NCBI GenBank assembly: GCA_947561715.1
Contig: OX387200.1
Coordinates: forward strand, 18,664,501-18,728,500
Direction of reading: 5' to 3'
DNA length: 64,000 nt
From: Ascidia mentula
Taxonomy: Eukaryota; Chordata; Ascidiacea; Phlebobranchia; Ascidiidae
The position numbers and the translations under genes were made by a program. Positions 42,772 to 55,740 of the stretch are shown here, one piece after another; within the stretch, counting starts at the first letter, position 1; every line of letters begins with the position of its first letter. The notes under the pieces are model-generated. The model did not search any database, had not been told where the DNA came from, and worked only from the letters and a program-made list of their open reading frames with translations.

Positions 42772-43794
42772 CTGCAGCTGGAAGTGGAATTGAAAAAATA
42801 AACAAAATTGTATACTTTTTCTGTACGATAATTATAGAATTGCTGTTATCGACTTGATTTTGTTGCAATGTTTTGTCGTTTGTACAATTATCTTTACATC
42901 AAGCATCAAAATATGTAACAACTTAAAAAGCATATCCTCAATACCCTTACTTCAGCCTGTGGATCATGATTTAAAGTTTTTTTCCAGTGTTCAGGAAGCA
43001 ACTTTGCTGTGTTTTGCTTCAGCTCCTTGTCACCTTTGAAAAGCATAACATTTGTTTTTATCCCAAAAGCAACCTACAAGCATCCAATACACATTGAAAA
43101 CTATGTTCAAAATTAATTTCACCACTTTCTATCTGAATATTGTGCACTTTTTGAAACTAAAATTTTCCACAAAATGCTTTCATAGTGTGAATGAATACAG
43201 TTATCATGAGCTTTTATTGTTGATTGTGTCTTTGATTCAAACACTATATTGTAGTTAGAAAAATTAGTTCTTTTGCAAGAAGAACCACGATGCATAAGCA
43301 TTTATAATCTTACTGTATAAAAAGCAGTAAATCTTAAACAGGGTTTCACAAGATACCCTGGAATTCAACACTGCAAATATTTGGACCCCTAACATTGGTC
43401 AAAATGAAATCGCTTATTCCTAAAAATCTCAATATTGTGATGCCAGGGTGAAACATGATGATACATTTAATATTTTTTTTCGAAATCAACTTTTTTCCAA
43501 CTCCACTTGTTGTGTGTGATGTAGGTGACTTTTAATTTAAATTAAAAGTTTCACATTTAAATTACAATACAAACGCCTGGAAGGGGCATATGTAGGGTAG
43601 AATAAAAAGTGATTAGGGAATAAATAAAGGACAAAATAATCTAAACAAATGATGTGCTTGGTATGGGTACTACACAAAACTGTTTTTGCAAGGAAAAGGA
43701 CCAAATTAACAACTGAAAAAAGGCAAGAAAGGGAACTTCAGACAAGTGTTTACACCTTACAGAGGCATCAAAGAACATACCTAAAGTGTATGTG

Positions 43795-43920
43795 TAGATT
43801 TGTATTCGAACTGTATTCAAAGCAAGATGTAGAAAAAGGTAGAAGATTTAAAGGAGAATTTGTAAAGCACACTGGGGTGGAACTCTGCTTTTTATCAAAA
43901 TTACTTCCCCTCACCTAGTT
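43795..43920 (+). pseudogene. Relic of a TIR-like domain exon (gene X type)
   Basis: ELYSKQDVEKGRRFKGEFVKHTGVEL matches, in shorter pieces, the start of exon 3 of gene X and of the 47690 gene; after that the frame is lost (stop at 43918). No flanking exons found. Confidence 0.6.
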
Positions 43921-44104
43921 AACAAAGAGTTAAGAAGATTGAAATTTTCGCCAATATTGTGAGTTTCATCTGGATTCTTGTAAAATTTATTAGACATAAA
44001 TGAATAAAAATTCAAAAACACAATTTTGAACCTGTAACAGACCACAATGTAAGAACAATGGCACCATTGACCAACAACCCAAGACTGTAGTTTGTAATTG
44101 CCAG

Positions 44105-45133
44105 CAGTGGCGGATCAAGGGGGGGTGTTTTGGTGTCAGAACACGCCCCCCAGCATTTTGGCATGTTGTTTTGTGGGGTGTGATAGTGCGGTTAATTTTC
44201 CGCTACGCAGGAACGAACACTACGGTCAAATGTTCGTCTCCGCTGTTTCTTTGTTTCTCGGTCGCGCGCCCTGCATTCACGCGGCGATGACCGCTTTTGA
44301 AACAATCGTTTGTTGTGCCGTTGGTCAATAACCCGTCAACAATATCATTTTTGAAAGCGCAACCTTATAAATTTATTCATTGATGCTACAATTTCCACAC
44401 AGAAGCCGCACTCTGTAAGAGTTGTAATTGTTAGACAAAATTGCCTCAAAATAAATGTAGCTAAACGAGTATTTTGTATTTTGTCTGTTTTTTTTTTATA
44501 TATATTTCGCAAATTATCTACTGCTAAAACATCGATGTGTATTTGGTGGCGCAAGACCATGTCCTAGACCATTACAGATTTGTTTTCAGAACGGGGGGGG
44601 GGGTTGAAAATATTTGGGAATTCCCTAATTTTCCGCTGAACAGTAAGGTTGATTGTGGCCGAGCATTGCAAAATACGAACGCCAGTGTTGGGGCGAATCG
44701 TCACATAAACGGTGGCTTCCTGGCTTTCGCAATTGCGTAACACTGTGGAACACTCGATGCAAGTTTTTGCGGTAGTGCTTGCGCCGTAGTTTCATTACCA
44801 CGACTTTGAAAGAAAGGTTAAGGTTTAAATGTAGGTGTTATCTAAAAGGAATTAAATGTGAGCTTACGTTATCAAGAAAACATACAAATAAAAACTATGT
44901 TGCGTGCGGTGGCCTTATATTCCTCTTTGCACCTATGCGAGCGCTAACAGTTGTTTTTAACATGCGTAATATTGGCAATGCGTTCAACAACTAAACTGGT
45001 TTCCACCGAGATTTGGACAAAAAATTACAGCATGATAAATGTCCGAAAAACAATTGTAACCGCATCTAACGGATTCATTAATTAGGTACCGAAACCGAAC
45101 ACCCCCCTCATATTTTTTCTAGATCCGCCACTG
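44105..45133. mobile_element. hAT-type non-autonomous element, probably composite
   Basis: Ends CAGTGGCGGATC and GATCCGCCACTG are inverse. No convincing 8-bp duplication (ATTGCCAG against ATCACATG). Part of the interior (44620-44995) recurs at 63325-63690. No transposase frame. Confidence 0.5.
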
Positions 45134-47580
45134 ATCACATGTGCCCTCCCAAAGGACATAAAGGTCGTGACCGTCGGTGTGCCAAGGTAAAAGTCGTGAC
45201 CAAAAAAGTTAAGGAGTAGGTAAGAAAAAGTTAAGGACCCTGTGGCAGACTTTCTGTTAAGGGCCCTGTGGAAATTTTTCGAATCTCGTTCAGACTTCCT
45301 GGATGGAATTAGCAGTGGCGTACTTTGGATTACGTAAAGAAGGAAGCATATACTATATCCCCTTTTCCCTATAAAATGCGTTTCCACGTGAAACCGCACG
45401 AATGTTTGCAGGGACACGGGTCATGTACCATTTTTCGTTTATTTAAGGGCGAAAAGTCTTTTTTGGGATCTATGCTGTTGCAATGACATGCGGTTACCCT
45501 GTAAGTCAAGTCAAATAGTTAAGTTGTTAAACACGTTGCAAATGATATGCAAGTACAATTTAAAATGTACAAATTTTATTTGTATGTTTTCCTGATGTTG
45601 TAACCGCAAATTAAATACCTTTCTTGGTTACAAATATATTCAACACCTCTCTTTCAAAATAATAGTAATAAAGCTACGGCGCAAGTACTTGCGCAAAATC
45701 ACGCTTTTGAGTTGTCCGTAGGCCGTAGCTTAGGACTTCACTCTAAAAAAACTTCGCTCATTTCTTCTCTCCGGCGGGAGGCAGCGAGCGAAATTCCCGC
45801 CACTCGCTTCAGGACAAGCGAAGCTTTCGCTCAACCCTTTTTTCTCGCATCGAAATAGGAGAACCTTTGTCTCTTTTTTAAAATCGCGCGCTCCGCAGCC
45901 GGCAACGTGATTGGCTGGCGCAAAAGAGGAGATCGAAATTGAATTTCGCCATTCACAACATATTTATTGCGCGAAAACTGCGGGATATGATTTTTGAAGG
46001 CCCGAGCATTATCAGTAAGTTGGACGACTGTTGATAGCGTAGGCTAGTCCATTTGAAACGTCGAAGGCAGAGATTTAGTATTGATTTAGTATTGAAGAGC
46101 TGCTACCGTTTTGAAGGATAAACAGTAAATTGACGATACTATGGAGAAGGAATTGAGAAGTAAGTTAATGTGTTATTTTGTATTAATAAATTATAATTAA
46201 TCAGTTCAATAAAGATGGTCATCATTTATTATTTGCTGTAATATTTTGTTTGCAGCTATCCTTCCAAACTACTTAAAATTGAACCTGCAAAGTCAATGGC
46301 AAGAAGTTTTACAGCTTTGATGGGCAAAGTCAAGAATACAAAGGGCTATTTAAGTGTACTATAAATGCTGAACTTATTCTTTATCTTATATATATTTTAA
46401 CATACATGCAGGAACATTATTGTGACGACAACATTCCACTTATGTACCGTGCCATAAGTGCAACATTTGATTACATAAGAATGGATATCTGACAGGATCA
46501 CCCTTTCATATCATCTGTTGTGCTCAAATACCCAGGATTTGTTGATGTTGATCAAGGTGAATTGGTGTATATGTCTTGTTTATCAAGCTACTAACCATGC
46601 ATTTTTTATGTTCAACCAGATCTTGAAAGAGTATTATTGGTAAAAGCCACATGCGAACAGAATTAAGAATGTTGGTCCAACAATCCTGCCAAAGTATGGG
46701 GTTGAGGAAAAAGGCAGGCGTCAACATGGCCAAATATGCTTTGAACAAGTCCAAAGAGCTGTATGAATGGACCATACACCAGTGGGAGTTGGATGTGACA
46801 TTCTCTTGGCGTTTGAAACACTTTTAGCCCTATTTTGTTTTTTTAATGTTGAATACTAACCACATTTTGCAACATTTTTGAGGTTAATTGCCTTGATATG
46901 AAAGCTAAGGGTGCAGTCCACTCTTTCAGTGTTATAATGTGATGTGTAATAACTGTATGTTCATTTATATTTACGAAAAATAAAACAGGATGTGAAAAAA
47001 TGTGCATGTTGGGTGCAAAGTGAATCATTCAATAGCTTAAACGAATGATTGAAGCAATCGCCGAAAACGCAGCAATTTAGTCATTCAATCACTCAAAACA
47101 GTGAGCGAAGTTGTTCGCTCATTTCAAACGAGCTTTTGTTTCACTCGCAGAATTTTTCGCTCAAATTTCGCTCATTTTTTTTTATGTGACGATTCGCGCT
47201 AACACAGGCGTACGTATTTCGCAATGCTCAATTATAATTAACCTTTAATGCAGAGCGAAAAATCTGGGAATTCTCACAATAATTTTCTAACCTCCCTTCA
47301 AAATCCCAGTTACGCCTATGGGTGTTACATCTGGGCTACTGAGTAGCATGGTTCCTTGCGCACCTGCTAAACTTTATTGCCTTTGATTAACAGTTGAACT
47401 ACGATTTAACTTATATCAAGATAAGTAAAAATTGTATAATTACGACCGTTAAGACCATTTGCGCTGTAGGTAATTCAAACAACAGCAAAGAATAGAACAA
47501 GGACTGTAGGAAATTAATTGATATTACTCATGGAACCGATAATGAAATGACGTCATTTAGTTCCTCTGTGGAATCGTTAG
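45134..47580. other. Gene-poor stretch with repeats
   Basis: Contains clusters of TTCGCTCATTT-like motifs near 45765-45835 and their inverse near 47100-47180, suggesting ends of another unrecognised element. A possible tiny exon (ATG 46141) was not supported by downstream frames. No gene is called. Confidence 0.35.
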
Positions 47581-47689
47581 TTAAACCATTACAACACTTG
47601 TTACAGTAAACCACTGACGTTTGAATAATAATGTTGTGCCTTTTTCCAATAAAGGTACTTTTAGAAGCGTTTTAGTTAAATAGGCAATC

Positions 47690-49739
47690 ATGGGTGATAA
47701 TGTACCCCTTAATATCCAAGGACGCACAGGGAGCAATGCGAATGAGCACAATGAAGCAATCCCTATTGTAAGCATTTGTTGACTTGCCGTTTTGGGGATT
47801 ACAACAATAAAGTATTTAAACTGATATGTATTTTGAATGGCAACAGCTTCTGCATATTAGAAAGTTTGTTACTTGCACAGAAGATTTTTTTGGCAATTCT
47901 TGACTGTACGGACAATGTTTTACATATATATTTTGGACTGCCATCGACTTGAAACCAAAAACAAGGTTGACTGAAGAGAAATCGAACCTAAATTGCATGA
48001 TGGATATTTCAATTGGATAAGTCATGATGCAAAACGACAAACAAACTGCCAGTCATAAACAAAGACAAATTTAAGAAATAAAGATGCTCATGCATTATAT
48101 TTTACATTTTTGCCAATTTGGCCATTGGTCTACTACACTCATTTTGAAACATATTTTGTAGGTGTCTGCAGACGCAAATGCTTTCCTGGGGAGACCAGAT
48201 TCGTCTTACAGGACAAGTAAAGACAAGGTAGGCTAACATACAAAGTATTGGACTGTGAAACAGAACAGACCAAAAATACAGCAAATCTTAACAAATATCA
48301 ATGGTTGTTAAAATGTTGGCATAACTACCTTCTTAGTGGCACAACAAATTTTTAAAATCTAAAAAATGTTTGATATGCACATTTTAAAAAACTCTCCCTC
48401 GTGCATATAAACATTTACACATTTAAGAGATAAAGAACAGGGATATGCATTCTTATATGCAAGCATTTTCTACATAAAAACATGCCTTTTGCACAACACA
48501 AAATGTTGGTTTTGCTGCAAGTTGCACAGTCTGATAAAGAATATAAATTACATTGTGCTGATTTATACTTAGAACACTATCATGTTAAAGATATCATTTA
48601 GCAAACAAAAAGCATTCACATATGCGCTACAATATATATTTGCAGATTTGCATTGGAATTTTGTATTTGAAGCAAGACGCTGAAATAGCTAAAAGATTCA
48701 AAACAGAATTTGAGAATCATCCTAGGGTAAAAGCTCTGCTCTTTCATCATGATTACTGCCCCCCACCTGGTGAACCACATGTTGATGAGATTGAAGATTT
48801 TGGTCAGTATTGTGATGGCTTCATTTGGATAGCCACAGATAATTCCGTAAAGGATTACGAAATGGGTCACCACAGAGCATATTGTCACCACAAAGCCCTG
48901 AAAGACAAGTACAAAATATTTCTTTGTGGAATTCCAGCAGAAAACCTAACTGTCAAGCTTCCGGGGACATTAGAAGCATATACAGCCATCACAGAAGATG
49001 AACGTTTTCCCAAAAGAGTAGCCAACACAGTTGAATACTTAAGCACTAAGATACCTGCTCAAGAGCAAACAAGTCCTTTTATGCAACAGCCTATAGGAGG
49101 AGCCGAAGAAACAACCAATACATGGTCTGCTCAAGCCTCCAACAACCATCAAAATTTAAATGATACACCCTCAAAAGCTGAAACTCAAACAGTCGATGTC
49201 ACAATATTACATTCTAACCTTGGAAATGTGCAGGTATTTTTGTGGTTAGGTAGGCCTGTCTTGATCTGCTTTCAAAAAAGGCATCATCACACTTTGCTTC
49301 AAAAACACTCCGTTTAAAAAAAAGTTGCCCTATTTGATTGAATGGCAACCATAGAGAATGTTCCGTAAAAAGATATCTTTCTTATCATTGCCCCCAAAAT
49401 ATAGTGTTATGACTTACCTTAGCTTTTTGCAAGCATTTACTTACATTCACCATAGTGTTAATTTGTCCATGTTTAAATGAAAAACAAAATTTACAGCCTG
49501 ATATTTAGCTTTGTTCCATTCTGTTGTAACAGATTGGAGGAGAATCTATTCACTCACTGACTGACAGACAAACCAAGACAAATATTACTTACGGTGCAAA
49601 AGAAACAGGACACCCTGCAAAGGAAAAACAGGAAACAGGCATGTCTGGATCCGATCAAACAAATTTGGGTGACAGGGAAACACTGCCCAAACCAGATGGC
49701 TCTGAGTCACATCCTGATAAATTTCAATTACATTCCTAA
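47690..49739 (+). CDS. TIR-like protein with candidate C-terminal RHIM, 312 residues
   Basis: Four phase-0 exons: 47690-47767 (MGDNVPLN, 26 codons), 48162-48227 (VSADANAF... TSKDK), 48646-49233 (196 codons) and 49533-49739 (68 codons, TAA 49737-49739). Residues 49 to about 180 have a TIR-like pattern: CIGILYLKQDAEIAKRF, the loop HHDYCPPPGEPH, then GFIWIATDNS and KIFLCGIP. A Ser/Thr/Gln-rich linker follows. Across the exon 3/4 junction the protein reads HSNLGNVQ then IGGESI, giving the VQIG tetrad of a RIP homotypic interaction motif at residues 243-246. TIR plus RHIM is the plan of the vertebrate adaptor TRIF (TICAM1), which links receptors to RIP kinases and NF-kB/IRF. Gene X at 2661 is a truncated paralogue. 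Exon structure is well supported; domain names are inference. Confidence 0.6.
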
Positions 49740-50519
49740 ACAATTATTTTATTTGAGAATTGTTGTACTTCAACCGCTGCAGATTTTGTGCAGACAAACT
49801 GACATTTTTCATGTACTAATCCATCAGCTGATTGTTATTGCGCAGATTGCAGATAAAATTATGAAAATCCTATGCGCATGTCATTCTTTTTAATGAGATA
49901 TATACTTAATCATGTGTATTGTATGATTTGCAAAATTTCTCACCATTATAGAGTTGTTATTTTTTATGCATTTAAAACAACCGATTGTTTTTAGCATATG
50001 TAAGATGCGTCTGTACAGGCTTTTGTGTTTATATACATACCACAAGTCTGCTTTTTGATCTTTGTGACAAGTAATTACCTATGTATTTGAGTTCCTTGTT
50101 TTCTGGATTGAAATTAATTTGTCAAGTTCTTCACTTGTATTTTCCAGTTTGTAAAATTAGTTCAAATTGTTGAAACATTTTTCTGTACAGAGGGAAACAC
50201 CCTTATTACAAATGAAGAAACCTATGAACATGTAGTATTAGCTACCACTCAAAAATATCACTAACTTTCTCCGAAAACTACGGAAACGTTCAGTACATCG
50301 CACATGTATTAGGCTATCACTTTCTTACCTTGTTTCTGGTTTGTATTCAGTGCCTTTAGCCCATCTCACATCATCCAATAGGTACTCCAGGTTTGCTTTG
50401 AAGGACGCATATTGGTATTTCTATGAAAATTAGTTTTGGTCCTGGGAAATACCCACCATGTAGACCTGTGTCACAATGCAAAGTCATGCATCACCAAGCA
50501 AAGCAGTGACGCAATTAAG
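49740..50519. other. 3' flank of the TIR/RHIM gene
   Basis: No gene or repeat recognised. Confidence 0.4.
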
Positions 50520-51190
50520 TTAAATTTACGGTTGAATGAGCGCACATGTGTGTGCTGTTGTCATGGCGAATTTTAGGGTGTTTGGGGCAGTTTTAGTGGG
50601 GTTTTGGGCTATTCCAATTAGGTAGTAACTTGCTGGTGGGTGCTGCTGAAAATTATGTTGAAAATGGAGCAAAAAAATCAGGCTGTATTTGTGGAAAAAT
50701 GAATCGTTTAAGTGTCCAATCATTTGTGATTTTATGAAAGATCCATTTCATATCTACAAAGTTTGATCGAATTTAGTCTCCGAAAAAAATGGTTTAGCCA
50801 CCCCCCCAGGGCCATTTGCCCCCCTGGTTACTCAGTATTTTGGTTAAAAGAGCAACAAAAAATGGAACTGGATTTTGCAGAAAAATGAATCGTTCAACTA
50901 CCCACTCATTTGCATTTTTTGCGATGGCATCAAATTTAATTGCTGAAAAAGTGTCAAAGCCCTCCCCCAAGGGCTGGGTATACCCCCCTGTTGGTCATAT
51001 GATCTTCCAGGAGGCCCAACAAGTCCTTGCTCTGTACAGTCTCATCCAGGAGCAAATTTTTTTTTCAACTTTGTAGAATTTTAGGTCCCTATGTAAGTCA
51101 CAAGACCCATCAACTGTCATTGGGAAACAAGCGGAACAGTCGCTAGATGCATTACAGCCGAGGGCCTTGAACACAGGATTTCTCCAATGT
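50520..51190. repeat. Diverged copy of the TTAA-type element interior
   Basis: Shares the order GGTTGAATGAGC ... GCAGTTTTAGTG ... AAAAATGAATC ... GATCxTCCxGGAG with 36330-36900, at lower identity. Confidence 0.5.
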
Positions 51191-51616
51191 AATACCCCTA
51201 TAGGTCCTGAAGATATTCAAACGTTCTGTTTTCAACATTTGCATGGTCATTTTTCTGGCAGCAGCCTAACACACCAGAGCTGACCATCGAACTACATTGT
51301 TTCGCTGTCACGCACTATCGACGTTTGTTTTCTCCAAATCGTTAAAATTTTAATAAACTTTGATACAAACAACAATATTGCCAAATTGCTTTTCATTTGT
51401 TGGCTTTAGCTTTAGTTTACAGAAAATGGTTCGCCGCTTGCCTTCCATTTTGTTTTGTGCTGTGCTCTACCATCACTTCAAGAAAATGTTACTCCCAGAA
51501 ACTGTTTAAAGCGCTAATCTAATTTTTGTTCTTGCTGAAATTAGTTGCAATTGTCAAACACTTCTTCTTGCCATAATAATAATGATTTAATATCAGCTCC
51601 TCTTTTCTTGTTTTCT

Positions 51617-52857
51617 TTATTCTCCTGAAGAATCTCTGTCACGCATGATTTCCAGGAGAATAAATGCGACGTTTTGCATACTCTTAGAGCACAGAATACT
51701 CTTATGGTAGTGCAACGGCTCCTCTTATCTTTATTTCTTTATTCTCTTAGAGAAATTTCGCCACGCACGACTCTCAGAAGAACAACTGCGACTTTTTGCA
51801 TGCAGAGAGCATAGAATACTAAACTCGCAAATAATTTAAAATTGGCTTTATCGTTGGTTAAGTTTAAAAAGAAGTTTTTAGTATGTTAAAATTAGTATTT
51901 TAAAAATACAAATAATTCATATCCGTTGGCGTAGACAATGTTATTCCGAAGAATTTTTTGAACACCATGTGCAACTTTGTTTTTATTTTGAAGTATTCGT
52001 CCGCATGCCTGTGCTGACGTGATTGAATTATGACGCAAAGCTTTTAATTGTAGCGGAAAGAAACTCCTGCACCATAGCTTATTTATGGAGATGAAATGTT
52101 ATGTCAGCATGCAGAAGCTCCATCATATGCTTTATTTCCACTTCATAATCTACGAAGTGTCCTATTCACGGCACGGCGTCATACAGTTGCATTATCAACT
52201 GATGTGTAACAAAGAAAGCCGCCAACGGGCAGACAACTTATTTACGCATTGTTTACGTAAAAAAGGACTGTAGACAATCATGGCGGCAAGAATCTCCATA
52301 CAGTGCGTCAAGATATTCTGATGGTTGCAGCTGATCAGATAAATATTTCGCTTACAAATCACAATCACGAAGCGAGGTGTAGAAACATATTTAATCTGTA
52401 AAATAGGTCAAGTTCCTAGATTCTACAAAAGCGCAAAATCAGATAATGTCATAATATCGTCATTCGACATTGGACGTGTTATTGATGACCCTATAACCGA
52501 TCACCACGGGCGAATTAAGGTTTTGGTCTCCTTCAGTATGCTTTGAATGGTCATTTTCAATTCCCATGAAAGACAACATAATATTTAACTGGCAAAGAAG
52601 ATTATTTGGCCAACCACCTATTGGCAGATTTCAACACGGAATAAAAAGATATGGTTAAGCAACTGCGTGCAAACAGACAGGTTGGCAATTTTCCTCAGCA
52701 ATTCAAGTCCGCGTATGAAGAGATGCGAAAGCAAAATCGCAATTGCTCAAAGTGGATTATCAAAGCGCTTGAACACCTTGCTTGGCTAGAATTGGCGTCC
52801 AAACTTCGAAAAAAGAAAACTAGTAGGATCGATGTGAATGTTGCAAGATCGGCGTAA
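51617..52857 (+). pseudogene. Second copy of the dispersed repeat with truncated hAT transposase
   Basis: Pairs with 1-1020. The transposase-like part (52651-52800: VKQLRANRQVGNFPQQF, NCSKWIIKALEHLAWLEL) lacks the stop seen in copy 1 but breaks off right after LEL, before the DE-T block. Confidence 0.6.
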
Positions 52858-53154
52858 CCGATACGTTAGGCTAAATTGAGTAATTACAGTAATTCAATTT
52901 ATGGACTTTGGAAGATAACAATAGCGTTGGTCTGTTCGAGGTACTGTATACCAGTAACTTAACATTTATTCACGCCGCCCGTGTCGAACAGTGGCGTCGC
53001 GTGTCGAATACTTAGGAATGGCGACAAAGGCATAAATCGACACCCCACAGTATTAGCTTTGTTCAAGCCCATTAGATGATCTTTTATTTAGGAAATGATA
53101 TACATTATCGGAGTATTTTCCCACTATGTGATTTTTTATCTTGAGATATAACGA

Positions 53155-53560
53155 TTATTGGCCCCCTGGTCGGACAATATTTTAGCTGAAAAGGCTGCAA
53201 AATATGTAAGTTGGTTTTGCAAAAAAAATAAATCACAAAAACCTCATCCAATTTGTAATTTAATGTTGGCCCCAACCCTTTTCTTCGCAATGGCAAAAAA
53301 AATTGTCACGGGAAACTTGCTTTGGTTGCCCCCTGGGACTGTTTTTGCTATCCTATAGGACATAAGATCCTCCTGGAGGCTCCTCAGATCCTTGCTGTGT
53401 CTTGTCCGATGCAGCTGCAATCATTTTTTTTCTCTTTAAATAGTACCAATAGATCTTCATTGGTCACCGACCACAGGAATTGTTGTGGGCAAACAAGCAA
53501 ATCACTCAGTATGGGTATTAATGTTCATGGGTTTTATTTAAAGAGAGATGAACCGTTTAA
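53155..53560. repeat. Interior fragment of the TTAA-type element
   Basis: Close match to 36600-36970 (AATCACAAAAACCTCATCCA through TCACTCAGTATGGG) without either terminus. Confidence 0.8.
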
Positions 53561-53824
53561 GGACACAGTCATTTGTGGTTTCATGAAAGATCAATCCCTC
53601 ATCTACGCATTCTGGTCAAAATTGGTAGCAGGTGGATTTTTGACCCAAAGTCCATATCTCCACCACAAAATAGCACCAAGTTAAGTGAATAATTGCCTAA
53701 GCAAACCCTCCAGGGCTGTTTAAAACACGCAGTTCCTGTTCCGCAACACTGGAGCAAATCGCAATAAAGTGCGTGATTTGTGGCTTGATTATATTCTATT
53801 GGTGCACTTTAAACAGTCATAGAA

Positions 53825-55492
53825 CGACCAACGAGACGCTGGTCGACAACACTTTTTTCCAGTCGACAAAACTTTAAACGCTCATAACTTTGCAGTTTCT
53901 CAATGGATTTCGATGATTTTTGTACAGGTTGCATGGAATGGCATCTAGTAGGAGTGTGTAAGGTTGTTGGTTCAAAAGGATTTCATCGGCATACGTTTGT
54001 GCAAGGTTTTATGGCCGAAATGTGTTCGATTCGCGTGCTGCTCTATAGCGTTCACGGTCGCAAGGGGGGTATGGTTACTATTTGTCCAATAAAAGAAGGT
54101 TCTTGTTTTTTTAGAAGGCCAAATTTGATTTTATTCGATATAGCAGGAGTGTGTAAGGTTGTTGGTTCAAAAGGATTTCATCGGCATACGTTTGTGCAAG
54201 GTTTTATGGCCAAAATGTGTTCGATTCGCCTGCTGCTCTGTGAAATGTGTTCAAAACATGGGAAAATAAGGGGGTATGGTTTTTGTTTTGCAAATTTGAC
54301 AATGTTCTTGTTTTTTTAGAAGGTCAAATTTGGTGTTATTTGATAAAATGAAGGCAAAAGAAGATTTGTTTCAAAGGATTTCAACGGCAAACGTCGTTGC
54401 TTAGAGTTATGCCATAATACGCATATGATATTCATAACAGATTATGAATATGTATTTTTTCATCATTTTGATATTGTAAGAAAGATTAGCCTACGAACTT
54501 TTACGTGTAAAAAAAATCATGTTGCTACCTCGTAGGGCGGCCGAGTAACCCACGTTCAAAGTTTTGTGACCTGGCGATTTTTTTTTGTCAACTAACATCC
54601 CTCTGGTCGTCTCGTTCAGGGTTGCCAGGGTGGCGGTATTCCCGCCCAATTGGGCTGGTTTTCAACATCGAGTTGCGGGTTATTTTTACGAGTTGCGGGT
54701 TGCGGTTTATTGGGCGGGTTTGCCAATGACATTTTCAATCCCTATAATCACGCATTCTGGCACTAATGTCTCATACCAAGAGTAAACCAATGCGTTCATT
54801 TCCCGACAAACGAAACAATCGTACGGCGCAGAGAGTAATAATGCGTTCAGAGAAACACGCAGTGGGTGGGAGGGTGCGACAGAAACTTGAACCATGCAAC
54901 TGGAGTCGTTTTTGCAAAGCAGCAATGGTGCGGAGAAAATGTTATTTTAGCAAACAAATCAAAAAAATATAGTAACCAATGAACTAAGGATTGCTTGAGG
55001 AAACAATGCAGTCAAGAGGTCTTTCGTAGTGTGTAAATTTTTTTGCAATAATGCTTGCAGCTTCCACGTTTGATCGCTTTACGCACGCGTATGACGAAAC
55101 TACGGAATACAGATGTACGAGATTTGTAGTTGAAAAAAGACATGCTTGCGTTTTTTAAAGTTGTTAGTTTCAGTTATATTAAGAATCAAATTCATCAAAT
55201 ATTGCAATGTTTTTGCTATGTATTAATGCTCCTTGCAATTAAGGAAAACGTGATAGGTGGCGCCATGGTCAGAACCAAATGTGAAAAAACGTAACCGCTG
55301 TAGGTTAAAGCTACCGAGTGCGACAATTCACTGAGAGTTGTCGATTTCAAGCTAAGGCAGAGTAAAATTGGGCTGGTTTTGGGCTTGTTTCAGAAATTTC
55401 TTGTTTGGGCGGTTTTTGGGCTTGTTTTGACAAGGCGTTGGGCGGATTTAGAAAATTTTACCTGGCAACACTGGTCTCGTTGGTCATAGAAC
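53825..55492. mobile_element. Possible element with ACCAACGAGACG inverted ends, interrupted by a hAT-like element
   Basis: ACCAACGAGACG near 53828 is matched by its inverse CGTCTCGTTGGT at the right, now split by the insertion at 54617-55473. Interior has a 197-bp-spaced direct repeat (53947-54035 and 54144-54232) that keeps a frame open (53903-54319) with duplicated VCKVVGSKGFHRHTFVQGF. No known family. Confidence 0.4.
54617..55473. mobile_element. hAT-like non-autonomous element, 857 bp
   Basis: Starts CAGGGTTGCCAGG, ends CCTGGCAACACTG, flanked by GTCTCGTT at 54609-54616 and 55474-55481. Related copies with eroded left ends occur at about 57630-58285 and 60430-61095. Confidence 0.9.
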
Positions 55493-55740
55493 GTGGGTGG
55501 TGCATAGGTTAGTTATAAAAAAAACGGCACTTAATTGGTTGGAGAGTTACCGCACTTAAATCAATAATCTTTTTTACAAAACACGCTGTCAAAACAATGG
55601 CATCGCTATTTTTATTTGGGTCATCGGGCTTTAAAAAAAATAATGTGATATTGATTTTGACAATAAAATCACCCAACTAGGTTTAACGTGTATGTGGTTA
55701 TGTAGATTTTTTGTTAAAAGCCAACTAGTTTTGTGCAGAA

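Larger units (their letters stand above)
40498..43477 (+). repeat. 2.98-kb tandem duplication, copy 2 (TIR-like gene B)
   Basis: Second member of the pair starting at 37518. Confidence 0.9.

Noticed and set aside
45313..47323. CAGTGGCGTA and CAGTTACGCC as ends of a 2-kb element
   Set aside because: The ends are not inverse over more than a few bases and no target duplication was found.
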